In this document: in pieces, positions 59,023 to 64,000 of the stretch
How positions within the stretch are numbered: position 1 is the first letter of the stretch
Layout: each line of letters begins with the position of its first letter
Source: Fibrobacter succinogenes
GTDB lineage: Bacteria; Fibrobacterota; Fibrobacteria; Fibrobacterales; Fibrobacteraceae
DNA length: 64,000 nucleotides
NCBI GenBank assembly: GCA_902800815.1
Contig: CADCGB010000013.1
Location: forward strand, 1-64,000
Direction of reading: 5' to 3'
Notes under the pieces: generated by a model
Database searches by the model: none
The model's input: only the letters and a program-made list of their open reading frames with translations
What the model was told of the DNA's origin: nothing
Program-made: the position numbers and the translations under genes

Positions 59023-59937
59023 ATGAAATTCTTTGTGACGGGTGTAGGTGGCCAATTGGGCCACGACGTGATGAATGAACTCGCCAAGCATGGGCATACG
59101 GGCGTGGGCTCGGACATGGCTCCCGCTTACAGCGGTGTTGCCGACGGTTCTGCCGTGACGACGATGCCCTACGTGCAGTTGGACATTACGGATGCTGCGG
59201 CTGTCGAGAAGGCTATTTCTGAAGTGAACCCGGATGCGGTGATTCACTGTGCGGCATGGACGGCCGTGGATATGGCCGAAGACGATGCGAACGTGGCGAA
59301 GGTCCGTGCGGTGAACGCGGGCGGCACGCAGAATATCGCGAATGCTTGCAAGAAACTCGGCTGCAAGATGACTTACATTAGCACGGACTACGTGTTTGAC
59401 GGCCAGGGCACGGAACCCTGGAAGCCCGACTGCAAGGATTACAAGCCTCTGAACGTTTACGGCCAGACCAAGCTCGAAGGCGAACTCGCCGTGAGCGGGA
59501 CTCTCGAAAAGTACTTTATTGTGCGTATCGCCTGGGTGTTCGGCCTCAATGGCAAGAACTTCATCAAGACGATGCTCAACGTGGGCAAGACTCACGACAC
59601 CGTACGCGTGGTGAACGACCAGATTGGCACGCCGACATACACGCTCGACCTTTCGCGCCTGCTTATCGACATGAACGAGACCGAAAAGTACGGCTACTAC
59701 CACGCTACGAACGAGGGCGGGTTCATCAGCTGGTACGACTTTACCTGCGAAATCTACAAGCAGGCCGGCATGGCAACGAAGGTGGTGCCTGTGACGACCG
59801 CGGAATACGGCCTCAGCAAGGCGGCGCGTCCGTTCAATAGCCGTTTAGACAAGAGCAAGCTCGTGGAAGCCGGTTTCAAGCCGCTCCCCACATGGCAGGA
59901 TGCCCTCGCTCGTTACTTGAAGGAAATTGGGGGCTAG
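59023..59937 (+). CDS. rfbD: dTDP-4-dehydrorhamnose reductase
   Basis: A 304-residue enzyme, the last step of dTDP-L-rhamnose synthesis. Cofactor site VTGVGGQLGHDV (4-15), VIHCAAWTAVDMAEDD, ISTDYVFDGQG, catalytic YGQTKLEGE, and the closing RPFNSRLDKSKL motif. The rfbA, B and C genes are not in the window. The zinc-ribbon gene follows 2 nt later. Confidence 0.94.
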   Translation: MKFFVTGVGGQLGHDVMNELAKHGHTGVGSDMAPAYSGVADGSAVTTMPYVQLDITDAAAVEKAISEVNPDAVIHCAAWTAVDMAEDDANVAKVRAVNAGGTQNIANACKKLGCKMTYISTDYVFDGQGTEPWKPDCKDYKPLNVYGQTKLEGELAVSGTLEKYFIVRIAWVFGLNGKNFIKTMLNVGKTHDTVRVVNDQIGTPTYTLDLSRLLIDMNETEKYGYYHATNEGGFISWYDFTCEIYKQAGMATKVVPVTTAEYGLSKAARPFNSRLDKSKLVEAGFKPLPTWQDALARYLKEIGG

Positions 59938-59939
59938 CG

Positions 59940-60080
59940 ATGGAAGAGAAGAAGACCTACCGCGAGGTGATGCCCGGGGAACTCCCGTGCGAAGTGCCGG
60001 AATGTGACGGCGTGATGGTCGTCGATCCCGACAATAGCTACAAGCTCACCTGCGACAAGTGCGGACATATTAAGGAATGA
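59940..60080 (+). CDS. Small zinc-ribbon protein
   Basis: A 46-residue protein with CEVPEC and CDKC separated by about 18 residues, a small zinc-ribbon layout. ATG at 59940 follows the rfbD stop by 2 nt. Its stop overlaps the hrpA ATG. It could be a nucleic-acid-binding accessory; no family recognised. Confidence 0.65.
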   Translation: MEEKKTYREVMPGELPCEVPECDGVMVVDPDNSYKLTCDKCGHIKE

Positions 60081-63000
60081 CGCTGAAAATCACCTATCCT
60101 GAACTTCCTGTTGTTGAACATCGGGAAGAGTTTTTCGAGATGCTCGAGAAGCATCAGGTGGTGATTGTCAAGGCAGATACCGGTTCCGGCAAGTCGACGC
60201 AGTTGCCCAAATTCCTTTTGGAGTGGTATACTTGTAAAGGATGTCATTCTGGAGGGAGCGAAGCGACCGATAGAATCCAAGAGCACATGGACCCTATCGC
60301 CGCGCAGCAGCATCAGGATGACAAGGTAGCTTTTAAAATCGGTGTCACGGAACCTCGCAGGCTTGCGGCGATTTCCATTGCAGACCGCCTGCGTGAAGAA
60401 TTGAACGACGAGACGCTCGTCTCTACGAAGATTCGCTTTTGGGAGCAGGGCCAGAGCGACGCCCCCATCAAGGTGATGACGGACGGTATCCTGTTGCAGG
60501 AATTCCGCCGCGACAGGCTCTTTAGGCAGTATTCAGCCATCGTGATTGACGAAGCGCATGAACGCTCGCTGAACATCGATATTTTGCTCGGCATTTTCAA
60601 GACGGTTTTGCAGGCTCGTCCGGAATTCAAATTGATTGTTGCTTCCGCGACGCTCGATGCGAAACTCTTTGAGGAATTTTACGATAACAGTTGCGTGCTG
60701 GAAGCCGAGGGAAGAACTTTCCCGGTAGAAGTCGAGTATTATTTCAACGGCAGCAGTGTCATCCTGAGCGGAACGCGAAGCGCGGAGTCGAAGGATCTAC
60801 GAGACATCTCCGGCAAGGGCGATTCCGGCTTGCTCGACGAGGCGCGCGATGCGATTCTTGACCTGGAAACGCGCCATCGCGACCACCTGCTTTGTTTTTT
60901 ACCGACGGAACGCGATATCCAGGATTTGGCGGGCGAGCTCGCGCATGAACTGGACTCTGCGACGTTCGATATTCTCCCGCTTTACGGGCGCATGAGCCCC
61001 GATGAACAGCGCCGCATCTTCAGGCATACGGAAAAGACTCGCGTGGTGCTCGCGACGAACATCGCGGAAACTTCGCTCACGATTCCGGGAATCGCCTACG
61101 TGGTCGATACGGGTACGGCCCGCATCTCGCGCTACAACGCGCAGTCTCGAATCCAGGGGTTGCCTGTCGAGGATATCTCGAAGGCGAGTGCCCGGCAGCG
61201 CACAGGGCGTGCGGGGCGCGTAAAGCCTGGTGTTTGCATACGCCTTTATTCTCCCGAAGATTTCGAGAAGCGAGACGAGTTTACGGAGCCGGAAATCCGG
61301 CGGAGTAATCTCGCGAACGTGGTCTTGCAACTGCGTAGTCTCGGGCTGGAACTCGAAAACTTCCCGTTTTTGCAGTCGCCACCGCATTCGGCATTCCGCG
61401 GCGCGTACAAGACGCTTTTTGAACTCGGTGCGTTGACCGCCGATAACGCCAGCGGGCATGTGACTAAGCTTGGCCGCGAAATGACGCGCCTCCCGATGGA
61501 CGTGGCGCTCTCGGCAGTGCTCCTGCGGGCGCGTGATGCCGGCGTATTGCAACCTGCGTTGATTGTCTGCTCGGCCTTGAGCATCCAGGATCCGCGCGTG
61601 GTGCCGAGCGAAGAACCCGAACGCACCCGCATTCGTCAACTGCACCGCAAGTTCGCGGGCCACAAGAGCGATTTCCTCACGTTCATCTGCATGTGGAACG
61701 CCTTCTGCGCTGAATGGGATGGCAAGACCTGGAACAAATTGCGCAAGTTCTGCGACAAGAACAGCCTTCACTTTTTGCGGTGCCGCGAATGGATTGATCT
61801 GTACGAACAGTTTGGGCGCATCCTCGACGTGAAATTTGAGAATCGCGTATGCCCGCTTGACAGTTTCCATCGCGACAATTTGCACATCGCCTTGCTTTCG
61901 GGATTCCTGGGCGGCATTGCGCTGCGTGATTTGGAAAACGGCTGCTACCGCCTGGTGAGCGGGCGCGAGACGCACGTTTTTCCGGGCAGTGATCTTTACG
62001 GCAAGAGTGCGGAATGGCTTTTTAGCGCCGAGGTGCGCGAGACGAGCCGCATCTTCCTCAACAAGGCCGCCGAAATCAAGCCCGAATGGATTATGCAGGT
62101 GGCGGAACCCTTCTGCACGCGCCGCTGGTATGCGCCCACGTGGAACCAGGAACGTGGTTTTGTGGAAGCGGTGGAGGAGGTGAGTTTCCGTGGGCTCGTA
62201 ATCAGCCGCGGCCACCGCGTGGATTACGCCCGCGTGAACCCTAATGAATGTGCCGAGATTTTCTGGCGCGAAGCCGTAGTGCTTGGTCAGATGGCGCGCC
62301 CGTTTGCCTTCATGACGCATAACGAACGCGTTGTCGAGGATTTGCACGCATTGGAAGCCCGCAAGCGCCAATTCGGGCTTGCTCCGAGCGAGGATGCCTT
62401 GGTGGATTATTACGTGCGGATTGCGCATGAGGTGAATTCCATCAAGACGCTCAAGGACTACATCCGTGAACATACGGACCAGTTCCTGAAATTTGATGCG
62501 AAGTTCTGGCTGGACCAGAGCGAAACGGGTGTAAGTTATACGGATTCGGGTTTCAGCAACCGCGCTTTCGATGCCCTGGCGAAGGGCAACAAAAAGAATA
62601 CGGAAAAACCGCAGGAACCCACTCTCGGCGGATCCCTTGAACAGTTCCGCATCGAAGGTCTCGATGGTTCTAGCTGTATGTTGATGGGCGAGATGGTTTT
62701 CGATGCGATGCGCGACTGCGACGGCATCACGCTTGACCTGCCTTACGACATGCTCCCGCAGGTGACGCCTGCGACGCTTGCGCTCTCGATTCACCAGTGG
62801 CGCGAGTGGATGGCGGAATCCATTATCCGCGAGATGCCCAAGGCCGCAAAAAAGCAACTGGAAGGCCGCCGCACGTTTATTGACGACGCCTTCTGTGACA
62901 AGCTCAAGGCGAACCCGCACAAGGCTCCGCTATTCAGCCTCTATGAGGTATTCTCCGAAATCAAGCAACTCGATTGCGACATCCCGACGGTTACGCCCGA

Positions 63001-64000
63001 AAAGGAAAACCACCTGCGGGTTCATGCGAGAATCTTCAAGCAGGGCTTTGCGGAAAAGTTTGCTGTCGAAATCAATCCCGAATGGGGGAGTTTCCGGCTT
63101 TTTGCGGCGGTGCGCCCTGTCCTCGTGACGTTCGGTATCGATTTTGCTCTTGGCGATATGCGCTTTGGCTGGCGCTTGGGCGAGTCTGCGCTCATGACTC
63201 CGGCAGAATCCGCCTTCTGGCAGGCCTTCCGCAAGCGCGTGGTGGTTCGGCAGGCTCACCAACCTGGCAAGGTCACTGAGCCAGCCGAAGTGACCGATGC
63301 TTCCTCCACCCTCATTGTCGACCGTCTGAACATGCTCGAGACGGGTGGCCTCTATTCCGATGATTTCAAAACCGCGCTCAAATCGTGGGTCTTGAAGTCG
63401 CTCACTGCAGACAATCTAGATGCAAACCGCTGCGTGCGTTTCTCGGGCCTCGAGTATTCCCGCGGCAAGAAGATCCGCGACTTCAGGAACCTAGCCGCGA
63501 CGACCCGCAGTGAGGACGAGGTAGTTCGCCTTGCCCTGGTGCGTGCAACCTACGAATCGGCGCTACTCGGGGCCGAAGCCTTTGTGAATTTCTGGGATGT
63601 TCTCCGTGAGTTCTCGGTCGCGATGCGTCAGGGCGATGACCATGCCCGCGATACCATTGCCGCGCTTATGGCAAGGAACAAGTCTATCTCGAAAATTGTC
63701 GCGCTCTATTCCCCGGATAGGAATAATACTTTGTTCGAAAGACTTGCCGTGCTCGGCGCGGTCAAAACCGACAATGACAAGATAGACCTCTCAGTCAAGG
63801 ACCTCCGCGAAAAGTTCCGTCCCTTCCTCAAGGCGCGCTTTATGAAGGACCACGAGCTCAAAAATGCCCGCGAAATCCTCTCGAAGATGGAGCGCATGCC
63901 GCAGGATGACCCGGAATATCCGGAGCTCTACCTGCAGGCCTCGGCGATGCTCGAGGACTTCGAAATCCTCAGGTTCAAGCGCAAGGGCGACGATGCTGAG
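60077..64000 (+). CDS. hrpA: ATP-dependent RNA helicase HrpA, 3' end outside window
   Basis: At least 1308 residues, open to the window end. Walker A ADTGSGKSTQLPK (about 33-45), VTEPRRLAA (motif Ia), DEAH at 158, VASATLDA (motif III), TNIAETSLTI (motif V) and SARQRTGRAGR (motif VI) define a DEAH helicase. The HrpA-specific C-terminal region (DUF3418-like) follows, with LDLPYDMLPQVTPATLALS. HrpA acts in RNA processing and rescue of collided ribosomes. ATG at 60077 overlaps the previous stop, with AAGGA. Three palindromic repeats are inserted in frame (60242, 60757, 63244). The first adds about 27 residues between motifs I and Ia compared with E. coli HrpA. Confidence 0.93.
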   Translation, partial: MTLKITYPELPVVEHREEFFEMLEKHQVVIVKADTGSGKSTQLPKFLLEWYTCKGCHSGGSEATDRIQEHMDPIAAQQHQDDKVAFKIGVTEPRRLAAISIADRLREELNDETLVSTKIRFWEQGQSDAPIKVMTDGILLQEFRRDRLFRQYSAIVIDEAHERSLNIDILLGIFKTVLQARPEFKLIVASATLDAKLFEEFYDNSCVLEAEGRTFPVEVEYYFNGSSVILSGTRSAESKDLRDISGKGDSGLLDEARDAILDLETRHRDHLLCFLPTERDIQDLAGELAHELDSATFDILPLYGRMSPDEQRRIFRHTEKTRVVLATNIAETSLTIPGIAYVVDTGTARISRYNAQSRIQGLPVEDISKASARQRTGRAGRVKPGVCIRLYSPEDFEKRDEFTEPEIRRSNLANVVLQLRSLGLELENFPFLQSPPHSAFRGAYKTLFELGALTADNASGHVTKLGREMTRLPMDVALSAVLLRARDAGVLQPALIVCSALSIQDPRVVPSEEPERTRIRQLHRKFAGHKSDFLTFICMWNAFCAEWDGKTWNKLRKFCDKNSLHFLRCREWIDLYEQFGRILDVKFENRVCPLDSFHRDNLHIALLSGFLGGIALRDLENGCYRLVSGRETHVFPGSDLYGKSAEWLFSAEVRETSRIFLNKAAEIKPEWIMQVAEPFCTRRWYAPTWNQERGFVEAVEEVSFRGLVISRGHRVDYARVNPNECAEIFWREAVVLGQMARPFAFMTHNERVVEDLHALEARKRQFGLAPSEDALVDYYVRIAHEVNSIKTLKDYIREHTDQFLKFDAKFWLDQSETGVSYTDSGFSNRAFDALAKGNKKNTEKPQEPTLGGSLEQFRIEGLDGSSCMLMGEMVFDAMRDCDGITLDLPYDMLPQVTPATLALSIHQWREWMAESIIREMPKAAKKQLEGRRTFIDDAFCDKLKANPHKAPLFSLYEVFSEIKQLDCDIPTVTPEKENHLRVHARIFKQGFAEKFAVEINPEWGSFRLFAAVRPVLVTFGIDFALGDMRFGWRLGESALMTPAESAFWQAFRKRVVVRQAHQPGKVTEPAEVTDASSTLIVDRLNMLETGGLYSDDFKTALKSWVLKSLTADNLDANRCVRFSGLEYSRGKKIRDFRNLAATTRSEDEVVRLALVRATYESALLGAEAFVNFWDVLREFSVAMRQGDDHARDTIAALMARNKSISKIVALYSPDRNNTLFERLAVLGAVKTDNDKIDLSVKDLREKFRPFLKARFMKDHELKNAREILSKMERMPQDDPEYPELYLQASAMLEDFEILRFKRKGDDAE
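60242..60323 (+). repeat. Palindromic repeat copy A inside hrpA
   Basis: Starts TGTCATTCTGGAGGGAGCGA and ends CATCAGGATGACA, so its tips are inverted (TGTCAT-like and ATGACA). Length about 82 nt. It encodes CHSGGSEATDRIQEHMDP and onward in frame. Confidence 0.8.
60757..60799 (+). repeat. Palindromic repeat copy B inside hrpA
   Basis: TGTCATCCTGAGCGGAACGC through GAGTCGAAGGATCTA. It encodes VILSGTRSAESKDL, a phrase typical of this repeat when translated. Confidence 0.8.
63244..63295 (+). repeat. Palindromic repeat copy C (second family) inside hrpA
   Basis: Arms TTCGGCAGGCTCA and TGAGCCAGCCGAA are near-perfect complements around CCAACCTGGCAAGGTCAC. In frame, giving VRQAHQPGKVTEPAEVTD. Confidence 0.75.

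Overview
The window looks like a chromosomal segment of Fibrobacter (Fibrobacterota), probably F. succinogenes or a close relative. The strongest pointers are three protein families that I know as Fibrobacter paralogous families: FISUMP/TIGR02145 (54759-57533, with a decayed relative at 58394), TIGR02147 (31778) and TIGR02171 (33248). Lipoproteins with poly-serine linkers, carbohydrate-active enzymes (GH2, GH5, a CE6-like esterase) and a T9SS-like C-terminal domain agree with this. Coding density is high and codon use is fairly uniform. I saw no rRNA, tRNA, IS element, prophage or CRISPR array.

Layout. 1-1066 is the 3' part of serA. 1141-1733 is a small toxin-antitoxin pair and 1897-2568 a TPR protein. 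2621-7774 is a tight operon: a UDP-sugar epimerase, then a compact cytochrome/Fe-S/NrfD membrane module. 7780-8887 holds YciO-like and YraN genes. 8986-16190 (minus) is a four-gene operon: RND exporter, aminotransferase, FHA-ABC transporter and Ser/Thr kinase. An Omp85-like barrel (16219) diverges from it. 17822-19480 is ruvAB with an SOS-like operator. 19578-22066 is an envelope operon, followed by a secreted phosphatase and proA-hisI. 25413-28244 is a GH2-like protein, 28416-29168 is rplU-rpmA, 29293-29749 is ssrA (tmRNA) and 29886 is a GH5 enzyme. 31778-37509 holds Fibrobacter-specific families. Next come a DnaA-like protein, an SDR enzyme, a lipoprotein, nadE and a MoxR-DUF58-transglutaminase operon (43136-47255). 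From 47383 to the end lie lipoproteins, a CE6-like esterase, trmO, a H+/Na+-pyrophosphatase, FISUMP lipoproteins, a HAD phosphatase, rfbD and the 5' part of hrpA.

Most interesting points. (1) The tmRNA gene carries an apparent 96-nt insertion in its tRNA-like domain; removing it leaves a normal 361-nt tmRNA. (2) The hppA-FISUMP-HAD region carries the fossil of a tandem duplication: a HAD 5' fragment fused to an hppA 3' fragment. (3) Short palindromic repeats sit in frame inside hrpA at three places, and one builds the n-region of a lipoprotein signal peptide. (4) At six genes a TATATT/TATAAT box lies 4-9 nt before the start codon with no Shine-Dalgarno, which suggests leaderless mRNAs. (5) A compact alternative-complex-III-like module occurs in what should be an obligate anaerobe.

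Functional links. The RND exporter, FHA-ABC transporter, kinase and Omp85 barrel may form an envelope transport and signalling unit. ruvAB appears DNA-damage regulated. The MoxR-DUF58-transglutaminase trio is a conserved envelope-associated set. All functions are inferred from sequence motifs recognised by eye; no database search was run.
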